From Asterias amurensis (taxonomy: Eukaryota; Echinodermata; Asteroidea; Forcipulatida; Asteriidae), in contig NC_092669.1 of NCBI RefSeq assembly GCF_032118995.1, forward strand, positions 3,161,501 to 3,225,500: 64,000 nucleotides of DNA. Direction: 5' to 3'. The notes beneath the pieces were generated by a model, which was given only the letters and a program-made list of their open reading frames with translations, was not told the DNA's origin and did not search any database. Numbering within the stretch: position 1 is the first letter of the stretch; every line of letters starts with the position of its first letter. This document shows positions 48,054 to 57,599 of the stretch, piece by piece. The position numbers were made by a program, and so were the translations under genes.

Positions 48054-49080
48054 TCAATACACAATTTGGCTTGCAGACGCAAAGATACAACATTAAAATA
48101 CAAAAACATTGTTTGTTTTTTTGCAATTTCTGATACTGCTATCTTTAATGATCCGTATGTACAACCCATTCTATTAGTTTAGCGTTAACTGTATAATTAT
48201 CCAAATCAAAATGATGAAAATAAGGTAACACAAATCCAAATTAAATCAAAATAAATGTTTATAAAGGTTTAGAGTCATGGTTTAAAGGGGAATGAACGTT
48301 GTTTGTTGTGGACAAAAAAATTATATGTAGGTTTAATTATAAACACACCATCCAACCAATAATCATTATCATCACTAGGCCCTGGGTGTTGTCAAGTTTG
48401 AGTAAAAACAACCAGTATTCCTTCCCTTTGTCTTTGGAATTGTGAACTTTTGCATTGAGTTTATTGCGATTTTGGCCACCATCAAAACCAATGCAATGAT
48501 GCAAACTGCTAGTCTCGAGTTTGACGAGACACTTTCTCCTGAGATTTGGGACTGGAATGAACTTTTATAAGATTTCAGGTTGAAAACTTGTGGTTTGGTT
48601 CCGTTTCTAATTTAAAACTACGTTTATCTTAAATTAAAACTGGCACTGCAGCAAATGTTTAACAATATATTACTTTGTTGGGACGCGATGGAGGTATGTT
48701 TACCTTCCATCTTATCAAATAATAAATATCTTCTATTGTAACCGAATAACGTAATTACAGTTCATGAAGTTGTAATGCTGTTTTCCCATATAACATCGTC
48801 AGCAACCATGTTAGTATAACTACCTATTTTGTTTTTAAACAATAAGCTAATGTTTTACTTTAATAAATTTTAAACACTCTTCCCATCACCAATGACGTAT
48901 CATATCTAAATTATTCTAAAAATACAATTGAACTTATTTTTTCCCGGACAAGTATACTAAAATATCTTTACATACAGGAACCTTTTTTAAATTACAAAGG
49001 TCTTCGTTGTTTTAAACAAACAATTATGTATTTTTGTATATACCGGTCGGAATTTTATTCCGTTATAACTGGTATTTTAA
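48054..49080. other. Non-coding AT-rich sequence, nothing recognised
   Basis: No ORF of 60 codons or more and no clear repeat unit; stops are frequent in all frames. Confidence 0.5.
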
Positions 49081-49262
49081 TAACGCTAGGTGGCAGCAGA
49101 CTTGTTGGTCCATTAACTTGCATGGGCCGCCTTCTTTGAGCGAAAAGTGGCAACGTGTACCCATGCAACGACTCTCAACCAATGGTAGCTCTTAATATAC
49201 CACGTGAGGAAACAACTTTAGGTTTGTGACATCATACTAAAAGTCTGCTGCCACCTAGCGTT
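49081..49262. mobile_element. Foldback element AACGCTAGGTGGCAGCAGACTTG
   Basis: TAACGCTAGGTGGCAGCAGAC at the left and GTCTGCTGCCACCTAGCGTT at the right are near-perfect inverted ends 182 bp apart. A relative with GGTGGCAGCAGACTTACC is at 50,181. Confidence 0.85.
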
Positions 49263-49955
49263 GAGAACACACTTAGTCTTGTTTGTCTACCATAAAACTA
49301 TTATTCTGATTAAGCATCAACTCAAAAAATTGAGAATTGCACCCCGTCCAACGTGGACTTATAGTTCAGTAATAGTTTTTTCACACATCAACACAACCCA
49401 TTAACCATAATTCTGTAATGAAATGTACTAATAGCCTTCCTCAGCTAGCACATGATGAAGCAAAACTGAAAAGAAAAAAAAAAAAAAACAATAATGCAGC
49501 GAAGTCGTAAGAAAGTAAATATCATGACCTCTCTATGCAGAGTTAAAGTTTGGCCGCTAGTAGACTTGGTTACAAGTCTGTGATCGCGGCAAAAATATGG
49601 CTCTCGTGTCGTGGGAGTTGGGACGTTTAATAGTTAATATGTTAGAAAGTTTTGCATGACTGATGCTGATTATATACTTGAAATCAGACTTAAAATCAAA
49701 TATTGGGCGCTAGCGGCAAGTATAGTTAGCACCGTAACTTCAATATCTGTAATTATTTATTAGGCTAGTCTAATATTGGATGGTAAAAAGGAGATTTTTC
49801 TGTGCCCCACATGCGTACATTATTGGTTTACGTCAAAGATGGCGGCTTGATTAGGTCTGTGCATAAGAAGGACTGCAGACATTTGTAAGCTCCAGGGTAA
49901 ATAAGTTGTGAAACTCATTCGTTCACATTTTTGTTCGTTCCCATACAACTACTCA
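49263..49955. other. Non-coding, nothing recognised
   Basis: AT-rich, with an A-run at 49,471-49,489. No supportable ORF or repeat. Confidence 0.45.
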
Positions 49956-49958
49956 TCT

Positions 49959-50103
49959 AGTCTTGGCCCAAGACTACAAATGTCAGTGCGAAGCAGTCAA
50001 GTTGGTTAAACCATACCGTAGGAGGGCGCACTGTAGCAACTTGCAACTGAGCTTAGTACACTATCCGCTAGCAGTCACTGACGTCTTGGGCCAAGACTAC
50101 TAC
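49959..50103. repeat. Inverted-repeat element TAGTCTTGGCCCAAGACTAC
   Basis: TAGTCTTGGCCCAAGACTAC at the left is itself palindromic. TCTTGGGCCAAGACTACTAC recurs at the right about 125 bp later. A GGGCGCACTGTAGCAACTTG segment lies between. Likely a small foldback element; class unknown. Confidence 0.5.
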
Positions 50104-50180
50104 CCATCCTGGTCAGCACTCACACTCGGTCGACTCACGCTCTTCACACTCACGTCACGTCACACTTGCTTGCAATAGGA

Positions 50181-50313
50181 GACTTTGGAACGACTGGTGG
50201 CAGCAGACTTACCAAGTAAATGTCCATTGTCTTTGAGTTCTGAGCATGCCCACATTACCGAGAACAATATATTTTACCTGGTAGATCTGCTGCCACCAAG
50301 CGTCCCGAAAGTC
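50181..50313. mobile_element. Foldback element GACTTTGGAACGACTGGTGG
   Basis: Left GACTTTGGAACGACTGGTGG plus CAGCAGAC and right TCTGCTGCCACCAAGCG plus TCCCGAAAGTC are inverted, with ACCAAGTAAAT / ATTTTACCTGG continuing inside. It shares GGTGGCAGCAGA with the element at 49,081. Confidence 0.8.
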
Positions 50314-51150
50314 ACCAATTGAATCAAACCATGGGTTACGCCTGCTCTCATCCTCGTACACTCTTCAAAACAATATAATTATGTGCTACTCGTTTCCTTT
50401 TCCCTCGCATCTTTTCCTGAACTCGTACCCATTATTTGTTTTTGGCCACGTCATGTATAATGTATTTATGTGTGATGTATTTTGTAACTTTTATTATTTT
50501 GTTTTGTTACATCGAATCCAATCCGATGATTGTTGCAAATAAATGATCCCTGCCTTCCCTGTAATATAATAATAATACTTAAGGGAGGAGGACTAATCAT
50601 CCTACTCGCAGCTAAGAGCTGAACTGCGAAAAGCACAGGCATACAAGGGCGCCTTTGGCTGCCAGCCACATCAACCCATTATGACCACGGAGCACAGCCA
50701 AAGATCGCAAGTGTTTGCTTTTGTTCAGTAAGCCAAGCCCTGACAGTGCAGACTTTAATAAATCAATTATACTATTGATATTTTAGTTTCTTTATTCCGA
50801 TAGTTGTACATTAATACATCAACCGACCTTCAAACGTCGCCATATACAAACCCAAGTTCAACCAACCCAACTCAAGGTTGACCCAATTTTCTTTTTACAG
50901 AAGTATTTTTGTTTTACAAAAGGTAAATATATGTGTGTTGACAATCCAGTTCTGTCAGGTGATTCATTTCAAAGTGTTCTTTAGTAAAAGGGAACTCCCA
51001 TTTTTTAGCAATGCAACCTCAAATGCGTGGGCTTTTACGTGGGCCTAAATGAACACAATCACTTTCTATCATTTCTCCATAAAAGCCGAAATACTATGCA
51101 GACATGTTGTCAACAAGTGAAGACTGTGGGGTGTTTTTGAAAGCATGTTG
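50314..51150. other. Non-coding with probable retroposon debris
   Basis: TTGCAAATAAATGATCCCTG followed by CTTCCCTGTAATATAATAATAA at about 50,533-50,577 resembles a LINE 3' end with an AAATAAA signal. A 67-codon minus ORF over it is not convincing. Confidence 0.35.
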
Positions 51151-51163
51151 TACCTTTGGTTGG

Positions 51164-51410
51164 TTTTCAGACGCCATGTTCACCCGATTTCACAACTGGG
51201 TTCGAGAACGCCATGTTGGCACACAAAACTTCACTGGGAATGTTGTTAAAGCTCACTACTTTCCCATTCTGTTCTAGAGCTTATGGTTCATTTTCAGACG
51301 CCAGGTTGGCCCATTTTCACTGTAGCCTTCACATACGCCATGTTGGCACACATAATATGAAGTCCTAATTATTTTTTATTAGCCAATTACTTTCCCATTC
51401 TGTAATAGAA
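51164..51410 (+). repeat. Two-copy tandem repeat with ACGCCATGTTGGCACAC blocks
   Basis: TTTTCAGACGCCATGTTCAC, ATTTCAC, AACGCCATGTTGGCACACA and ACTTTCCCATTCTGTTCTAG (51,166-51,280) recur as TTTTCAGACGCCAGGTTGGC, TACGCCATGTTGGCACACA and ACTTTCCCATTCTGTAATAG (51,290-51,410). The unit is about 130 bp, diverged. Confidence 0.7.
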
Positions 51411-51541
51411 AAATAGTCTCAAAAGTTGTTGTTAGGTACTACTAGTCACTTCTCATACCAGAATTCCATAATGTTGTTTATCAGAAGACACTGCTAAGCA
51501 TGAACAGGTAACGAAGTGATACATACTACACACTTGGCTTT

Positions 51542-51685
51542 CTCATGAAGACGAGCAGAGTATACTGTTCGAAACGTCGAGACCATATTATAGTTTCTTT
51601 ATACTTAGTTACCTGTGTTCATGTTTGTTGTGTGTCATTTAACCTTCGATATTGACTCTGCTACATGGGGGCGAAACGTCAGGCC
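51542..51685 (+). other. CGAAACGTC hairpin motifs, decayed hammerhead-like
   Basis: TCTCATGAAGACGAGCAG plus AGTATACTGTTCGAAACGTC folds GAGCAG with CTGTTC, and GACTCTGC...GGGGCGAAACGTCAGG follows at 51,655. Spacing of ATGA, a stem and CGAAAC resembles hammerhead ribozyme cores described in Penelope-like retroelements, but the invariant CTGATGA reads CTCATGA, so activity is unlikely. Confidence 0.35.
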
Positions 51686-51799
51686 ATTAACTATTCTATT
51701 TTGTAAAATTAATCAGATAACAATGTTACTGGCTTTGTATAGAGCACATTGCATTTGCTGGGTTATCTATTTCATATATATAAAGGAAATAAAGTGATT

Positions 51800-52470
51800 A
51801 ATTAATATGCGTGTGTCTAAAAAAATTGAGGTTCTGTGGGCACTTTCAAGAATGTCTGAACATTTTTTATTTTTTTCGAATTTTAGAATAATACTACCCT
51901 TATCGCCCTGTATCGATGAGGGATAACACAGGTCAAATAACTTAAATTGTCATCGTTTGCCGATTATAATCATAGATTCAATTATTCATATATAAATCCC
52001 ACCTGCGACCCTATCACCAGCCAATAAAAAACACAAAAACAGTTGCCCGTAATTTATTAGGGTTGTTTTTAGTGGTCACGTTGGTTGCAATGTTTCTCGG
52101 GAAAGCTTATTAAACATTTTAATTTGAGCGTCTTCAAGGAATTCTCATCAGTTATAACCGGTTAGTAGAAATTATTAAAAATTGGGCCATAAATTTTACA
52201 TTAATTTGTATAATGATGACACGATACTGTGGTATTTGGTGACCATATTAGATTAAGAATACTCATTTGGGGTTAATCAAAACATGGTTCAATGACTATT
52301 AGCATTGGTTGAAATTTAATTACCCTTTTGAGGAAAACAATGTTTACTGATGTTCCGCAAGGTTTAGTCTTCGGGCCAAATGCCTCTGCCTTGCTACTGG
52401 TGTATACCATTTTATCCCCGAAACGAATTTCCGTAAAAAAAATCGTTGCGGCACCCGCTGCTAATTCGGG
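51800..52470. other. Non-coding, nothing recognised
   Basis: AT-rich, no ORF of 60 codons or more. CGAAACGAATTTCCG near 52,419 is unplaced. Confidence 0.45.
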
Positions 52471-52477
52471 CTAATTC

Positions 52478-52560
52478 GGTCTAGTTGGTAAGACACTGCT
52501 CTAGAATTGCAAAGTTCGCGGGTGGAATCACTCCCGAGTATATACCAATGATTTGTTTTA
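52478..52560 (+). mobile_element. tRNA-derived SINE fragment
   Basis: TCTAGTTGGTAAGACACTGC (A-box-like) followed 40 bp later by GCGGGTGGAATCACTCCCG (degraded B box, GGTTCGAATC changed to GGTGGAATC). Not a functional tRNA: the acceptor stem cannot be paired and the anticodon arm is broken. Confidence 0.5.
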
Positions 52561-52774
52561 AAGAGCTCGGGAAAAAACTGCGCGTTTACTGCTTACGAAA
52601 ATGAATATTATTTTTCCCTTTTCTATCTATTGTAAACCTGTTTAGCGGTGTATAACCTCCACTGATGCATAAATTAATATGGACAGGGCAGTTTTAACAG
52701 AAGAAAAGATGTAACGTAAACAAAATAAAGAAAACAAAATGTTGTCTATTTCAGTTGAGACGGGATTGCTAGAC

Positions 52775-53165
52775 TCATTTCAAGTCGCTATCCTCCAGTT
52801 CAAGCTCTTCAAGGATCTCAGTCAAGATCCTTAACTTCTCTTCCTCGTTTTCGAATTCGTTGCTTTTCTTCTGGTAGTTTGGCTCTGCGACGTCTAGGTC
52901 CCAGTCCCGCCTGTCGAGTGTGTCGGCTTCTTCAACTTGACTGTAAGTTCAATAATGTTGAAACGTTATTAAGCATAATACCTTACTTGGTAACGAGTAA
53001 TGAGGAGAGGTTGATAGTATAAAACATTGTGAGAAACGGCTCTCTCTGAAGTCTATTTAGTGCTATTTTCTTGTTTTGTTCTGTAATTTTGTAACGGGCA
53101 CATCCGCCACAAGCCTCGGCGTTTAGGATGATGCCTCCATGTGATGTGAATGTGGCAATAAATGT

Positions 53166-53202
<37 letters not shown>

Positions 53203-56079
53203 AACAGTTTTCGAGACGGAAGTAATTTTCCACGAATTTGACTACGACACCTCATATTTAGAATTTGAGGTCTCGAAATCAAGCATGAAAGCACACAACT
53301 TCGTGTGACAAAGGCGTCTTTTTTTTTGCTATTATCTCGCAACTTCGATGACCAATTAAGCTCAAATTTTCACAGGTTTGTTATATTATGCATGTTGAGA
53401 TACACCAAGTGAGAAGACTGTTCTTGACAATAACCAATAGTGTCCATAGTCTTTAAGCAATATATTTATTTGGGTCCTCTCTTTTGTTTGTGTGGATAAT
53501 TGTTTGTGTATTTGTTTGTTTCTTTGTTTTTAGAACCAATACATGTATATTACAGAGGTTTATGGGTCAAGACATTTGCTAAGGTTGTTGCTATTGAATT
53601 AAGACACAAAAAGCAAAATGTCTATTTATGGATGATTTGGGGTTTGGACAGCATTTACAAAGTGCGTTCATTTAGCTTCCCTGGGTCGACCCCGGTGTGT
53701 GGCGTTTTAGAGTGTAGAGTGTAGAGTGGGGGAATGACTTACCCTCTTTTGTATTCGTCGAATAATCTTTTAAAAAACGATGTGTTATTCTGACATCCTC
53801 CACTGGTTCCCACCGTGCCGCCTCTGTGATAAAATAAAATCAGAAAAATGGAACTGATTAAACGAAGATCATTGAAATGAAACGTTATTCATAAATACCT
53901 AAGACAGTTTATCCATGAATGCGTTTTGGCGACCCCAACCAAAAACTGTTTCTGACGTCATAACCAAAAAAGTAACCGAGCTCACAACTCGGTTATCGTT
54001 CAGTCTGAACAGCTGAACCAACGACCAACAACCAAAACAGTTTTTGGTCGGGGTCGCCAAAACGCACTCCATTCTGAATGGTCGAGAGGGCATCACGAGG
54101 TGTTGTTTGAACGGATGATATAACACCTGTAAAACGTGTTATAACATGGGCGTGACACGCGCGCTTGCACCTGTGCGTATAAGACAGTTTCTTCATTCCT
54201 ATTGGTCGAGAGCAACGGATGAAACAGTTGTGCAACATCACGCGATACGCGCGACGCGCACAGCATCTCATTATAAGGAGTTGTTTACCCGAGGGCCAAG
54301 CCATTTAATAGCTGTTATGTTGAAAGAAATCATTGAATAATTATTTAAACTACTAGTTGAAAACCTTTGCACCACACATTGATTCCCTTAATAAAAACTA
54401 GTATGTTCTTGTGAAGTGTTTACTACCATCCATAATGAATAAAAAAAATTATTTACTTAAAATGCTAACAGAACAAAGCAAACAGGTTGATTCGTAAAAT
54501 CTAGCGGATGTTTTAACAAGTTGAAGGAGAAACGGGCACTAGACCAGTTTGTTGCTCTGCAATTCTGTTTTGATAGCAATTGTTTTACTACACAATGAAA
54601 ATTAAATGTGTAAATTTGAAGAAAGAGGGGCACACGTAGCACTGTTATAGCCTAAGTTAAAGTCACCTGGAAATATAATTTTTTTTTTCTTTCAAACATA
54701 AGAGTATATGCTTACGAACAATAAAACAATTTTTTTAGTAATTGTTTGTCACGATTTATATGTTTAAAAAATATATAAAGTTGTTTGGGGGCTGACTCCG
54801 CCTACCCCTTTTGTGACGTCATTCAAGACAGACTTTCAAGACAGACACCTGGTCGTACAAACTCACGACTTGGTCCGTACATGTACTTTGCAATTGTGTT
54901 TACTATTATACGCATTACAGGCAAAGTCTGCCTCGATTGACGTCACGAACAGCGCCCTCTCGGGTCGGGGTCCACTCTGAAGTTTGTAAATAACATAAGA
55001 ACTGATTTTTTAAAACCTTAGATAACTGTTTATTCACATTCAACTCATCAAAACACATATATTAGTGACAAAAGCTTTATTTTGAAAAAATACAACTTCC
55101 AGGTGACTTTAAACGTTTTGACCGCTCCCCCAGAAATTTACGACCCTTTGAAGGCACAGGACACTATCGGTAATGACTCACAATATTTGTTAGCATAATT
55201 TTTTCTAATAGTTTATAACGAGTAATTGGGAGAGGTTGATAATATATAACATTGTTAGAAACGGCTCCCTCTGAAGTAATGGTTTTCGAGAAAGAAGTCA
55301 TTTTCCACGAATTTGATTTCGAGACCTCAGATTTAGAATTTGAGGTCTCGAAATCAGGCATCAGAAAGCACACAACTTCGTGTGACAAGGGTGCGACAAG
55401 GGTGTTTTTTTTTTCTTTCATTAATATCTCCCAACTTCGAAGACCGATTGAGCTCAAATTTCCACAGGTTTGTTATTGGTTGCATATGTTGAGAAACAAC
55501 AAGTGAGAAGACTAGTCTTTGACAACTACCAATAGTGTCCACTGTCTTTAAAGGAACACGTTGCCTTGGATCGGTCGAGTTGGTCTTTGAAAAGCGTTTG
55601 TTATAAAATGTATATAGGTAGAAAGATGCTGTAAAAGCAGAATACAATGATCCACACAAACATGCCTCGAAATTGTACGGTTTTCCTTTTACCTCGTCGA
55701 CTAACACAGTCGGCCATTTATGGAAGTCAAATTTTTGACTCCCATAAATGGCCGACCGTGTTAGTTCGCACAGTAAAAGGAAAACCACGCAATTTCGAGG
55801 CAAACTTGTGTGGATCATTGTATTCTACTTTTAAAACATCTTTCCAACCATATGCTTTTTATAACAAACGGTTAAAAACGCCTTTTTATAGACCAACTCG
55901 TCCAATCCAAGGCAACGTGTTCCTTTAAGATTACTCAGCCGTTAACCGATAAAAGAGGAGTCATGTATAAGTTCTGACGTCACTAACCTGCATTTTGATT
56001 TGCGTTTTGATTCCAATGGATTACTGGCTACTGCAAGAACTAGCAATAGTAAAACTGTAAGCGTTAGAAACTTATCCAT
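52775..56079 (-). CDS. Gene C: small secreted protein with C-X10-C loop, three coding exons
   Basis: Minus-strand coding exons are 56,079-55,988, 53,823-53,743 and 52,940-52,775, with phase-2 GT-AG introns (donors AG|GTTAGT and GG|GTAAGT; acceptors TCACAG and TTACAG); 112 aa. The signal peptide (core FLTLTVLLLLVLAVAS) ends near residue 19; then ESKRKSKC with Cys30 as the last full codon of exon 1. Exon 2 holds Cys41 and QNNTSFFKRLFDEYKR; NNT is an N-glycosylation sequon. Exon 3 is very acidic (about 40 percent Asp/Glu) with a helix EEKLRILTEILEELELED. KLRIL is shared exactly with gene B, and the second-Cys, N-x-S/T, F-x-KRL and final KR positions match gene B. Basic middle and acidic tail suggest a precursor cut at KR sites; function unknown. 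Intron 1 has taken up four mobile elements. Confidence 0.82.
52975..53456 (-). mobile_element. MITE, GGCAGTGGACAC family, carrying a retroposon tail
   Basis: CTTACTTGGTAACGAGTAATG to CAATAGTGTCCATAGTCTTTAA belongs to the family, but its left terminus is lost close to gene C's exon 3 acceptor (52,941). Between CTCTCTGAAGT and GTTTTCGAGACGG about 150 bp of foreign sequence is inserted. It fills most of gene C intron 2. Confidence 0.85.
53055..53204 (+). mobile_element. Nested retroposon 3' end with (ATTG)n tail
   Basis: CTATTTAGTGCTATTTTCTTG ... CGGGCACATCCGCCACAAGC ... GTGGCAATAAATGTTTT then seven ATTG repeats. A 3' fragment ending in a short simple repeat after AATAAA is typical of 5'-truncated non-LTR retrotransposons such as CR1-like LINEs or their SINEs. 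Confidence 0.6.
53660..53697 (+). mobile_element. Fragment of the GGGTGCGTTCG foldback element
   Basis: AAGTGCGTTCATTTAGCTTC then CCTGGGTCGACCCCGG matches the left end of the copy at 47,246. It stops about 45 bp before the gene C exon 2 donor. Confidence 0.7.
53918..54076. mobile_element. Foldback element AATGCGTTTTGGCGACCCC (about 160 bp)
   Basis: Left AATGCGTTTTGGCGACCCC plus AACCAAAAACTGTTT and right AAACAGTTTTTGGTCGGGG plus TCGCCAAAACGCACT are inverted. A smaller palindrome ACCGAGCTCACAACTCGGT lies inside. In gene C intron 1. Confidence 0.85.
54657..55112. mobile_element. MITE TTAAAGTCACCTGGAA, internally deleted (456 bp)
   Basis: The first 130 bp and last 250 bp match the copy at 43,411 almost exactly, including AACAATAAAACAATTTTTTT and GAACAGCGCCCTCTCGGG. 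The left inner arm of that copy is missing. TTAA at both ends. In gene C intron 1. The near identity implies recent movement. Confidence 0.9.
55148..55551 (-). mobile_element. MITE, GGCAGTGGACAC family, in gene C intron 1
   Basis: TTGAAGGCACAGGACACTATCGG to CAATAGTGTCCACTGTCTTTAA, with GAGACCTCAGATTTAGAATTTG and CACACAACTTCGTGTGAC. A short repeat AGGGTGCGACAAGGGTG marks a small internal duplication. Its last TTAA is shared with the next element. Confidence 0.9.
55548..55928. mobile_element. Near-perfect palindromic MITE TTAAAGGAACACG (381 bp)
   Basis: Both arms run the whole length: TTAAAGGAACACGTTGCCTTGG / CCAAGGCAACGTGTTCCTTTAA at the ends, AATACAATGATCCACAC / GTGTGGATCATTGTATT further in, and GGCCATTTATGGAAGTCAAA / GACTCCCATAAATGGCC next to a TTTTT centre near 55,735. 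TTAA at both ends. Transcription through it would give a long hairpin RNA. Confidence 0.92.
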
Positions 56080-56103
56080 GCCTCGGTAAGATGTGTACGT
56101 GCC
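56080..56103 (-). other. 5' UTR part of gene C's first coding exon
   Basis: GTTTACAG|GGCACGTACAC on the minus strand opens the exon 24 bp before the ATG, as in gene A (22 bp). Confidence 0.6.
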
Positions 56104-56250
56104 CTGTAAACAAAAACAACAAAACAACAAATAATGAATAATTCAGTGATGGTATTTATTAGTACATCTTTCTGTAGAAACAATGTAAAGAACAATATAG
56201 TTTTGTCTTGATCATAGCAGTAAGTGAGTTTGCAAGTATCAAGCTTAACT

Positions 56251-56587
56251 GCTAAGCAAAGTGTGACGCCAGCTAAGCAAAGTGTGACGCTAGCTAAGCA
56301 AAGTGTGACGCCAGCTAAGCAACGTGTGACGCCAGCTAAGCAAAGTGTGACGCCAGCTAAGCAACGTGTGACGCCAGCTAAGCAAAGTGTGACGCCAGCT
56401 AAGCAAAGTGTGACGCCAGCTAAGCAACGTGTGACGCCAGCTAAGCAAAGTGTGACGCCAGCTAAGCAACGTGTGACGCCAGCTAAGCAACGTGTGACGC
56501 CAGCTAAGCAACGTGTGACGCCAGCTAAGCAAAGTGTGACGCCAGCTAAGCAATGTGGGACACCAGCTAAGCAAAGTGAGACGTCAG
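56251..56587 (+). repeat. 21-bp minisatellite, 16 copies
   Basis: The unit is GCTAAGCAAAGTGTGACGCCA, with A/C alternation at one position (GCAAAGTG or GCAACGTG). 21 bp is divisible by three and lacks stops in several frames, which creates spurious ORFs of 94-200 codons on both strands. Each unit holds GTGACGCCA, close to a CRE half-site; the last unit and nearby single copies read TGACGTCA. It lies in the putative 5' UTR intron of gene C, 150 bp upstream of the first coding exon. Confidence 0.95.
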
Positions 56588-56717
56588 AACACATCATAGG
56601 GTAACTTGTTTGTCTCCTGTCACCTAAATCAAACGTCACTGAATGTTTCGAAAGATTAAAATGCAACTTTTGTCTGAATCATAGCAGTGACCTAGTTTAG
56701 GTGTACTAATATCAACT

Positions 56718-56872
56718 GCTTAAGCAAAGTGTGACGTCGGCAAGCCAAGTGTGACGTCACTATACAAGTAAATATCATGGGCAGCTCATAATATGTATCT
56801 TAGCTCCTGGTACAGAACATAATCTCAACTGCTCAGCAAAGTGTGACGTCAGCAAGCCAAGTGTGACGTCAC
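56718..56872 (+). promoter_or_regulatory. Paired GCAAAGTGTGACGTC / GCCAAGTGTGACGTCAC blocks
   Basis: Two blocks about 110 bp apart (56,722-56,760 and 56,833-56,871) each contain GCAAAGTGTGACGTC followed by GCCAAGTGTGACGTCAC. TGACGTCA is the cAMP-response element core. They resemble the ancestral unit of the 21-bp minisatellite. Regulatory function is only an inference. Confidence 0.45.
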
Positions 56873-56942
56873 AACACAAATCACTGTGGTACATTCACAG
56901 CTCATAAGATGGATCTTGGCTCTTTAAGACATCGATGACAGT

Positions 56943-56957
56943 GCCCCCCCCCCCCCC
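56943..56957 (+). repeat. Poly-C tract
   Basis: A C-run of about 15 bases before TTTGGTAGG. Confidence 0.85.
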
Positions 56958-57049
56958 TTTGGTAGGAGATTATCAAGTCCCCCCATCCGGGGATTGTGAT
57001 GGCGCTCCTTCTTCTGATGGCGCCCTCTTTTGTATCCTCCTCCTCCAGC

Positions 57050-57185
57050 CTTTAAGAATACATGGCTTCGGCTTCAGGCTCCGTTCTCTCTTCCAAAGCA
57101 CCCACAATTTGTAAGCAAAGCATCCACACTGGGCCAAGCTAGCCTGAGCCGAATCCGGAGCGGAAGCCGTGGTTTCGAAAAGGGC
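57050..57185. repeat. Inverted repeat rich in GGCTTCGGCTTC
   Basis: ATGGCTTCGGCTTCAGGCTCCG pairs loosely with GCCTGAGCCGAATCCGGAGC plus GGAAGCCGTGG. A foldback element is likely, but its ends are not clear. Confidence 0.4.
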
Positions 57186-57196
57186 TAGGTATTTGG

Positions 57197-57440
57197 TGCG
57201 TTCGATAAGCTTCCATGGGTCGACCCCGCAGTGCTCACTCGGGTGAGCCCCTGACAAGAGCTAATCGAACGATCACACCCCCCTCTCGTGGTGACAGCAT
57301 GTATCTCAGGTCACCCCCAAGTGACCCATTCCACAAGCAAGGCACTAGGGGCTGACCCAGGTGAGCCCCGTCAAAGCAGCTATTCGAACGCATCGGGGCA
57401 GACAGGGGTCAACCCAGGGAAGCTAAACGAACGCACCCAT
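57197..57440. mobile_element. Foldback element GGGTGCGTTCG, second copy (about 243 bp)
   Basis: TGGTGCGTTCGATAAGCTTCC to GGGAAGCTAAACGAACGCACCC, in opposite orientation to 47,246. GGGTGAGCCCCTGACAAGAGC and CTCTCGTGGTGACAGCATG are shared internal blocks. Confidence 0.85.
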
Positions 57441-57599
57441 TGTTAATGTTCCAAATAGGTCTAAGAATCTCCGTCGGACAGATTTCCATAGAACTACTCC
57501 TTTAAGCCCCTGAAGTGGGAAACGCGGCGAGGGTGCACCTTTAAGATCGGCAGACTGAGTCAGGCAGATGACTAGTGACTGCAGGCTAAGATATCTTAC

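Noticed and set aside
52478..52560. Functional tRNA gene
   Set aside because: A- and B-box-like stretches exist, but the B box is mutated and the acceptor and anticodon stems do not pair, so it is a SINE fragment.
53993..54304. 103-codon minus-strand ORF
   Set aside because: It runs out of the foldback element at 53,918-54,076, with no recognisable product; it lies within gene C intron 1.
55354..55818. 154-codon minus-strand ORF
   Set aside because: It spans the join of two MITEs and one arm of a palindrome; part of the frame recurs from the other arm on the opposite strand.
56064..56666. 200-codon ORF of LAGVTRC repeats, and its plus-strand counterpart of TPAKQ repeats
   Set aside because: Both are read-through of the 21-bp minisatellite, which is open in several frames because 21 is divisible by three; no signal peptide or splice context.
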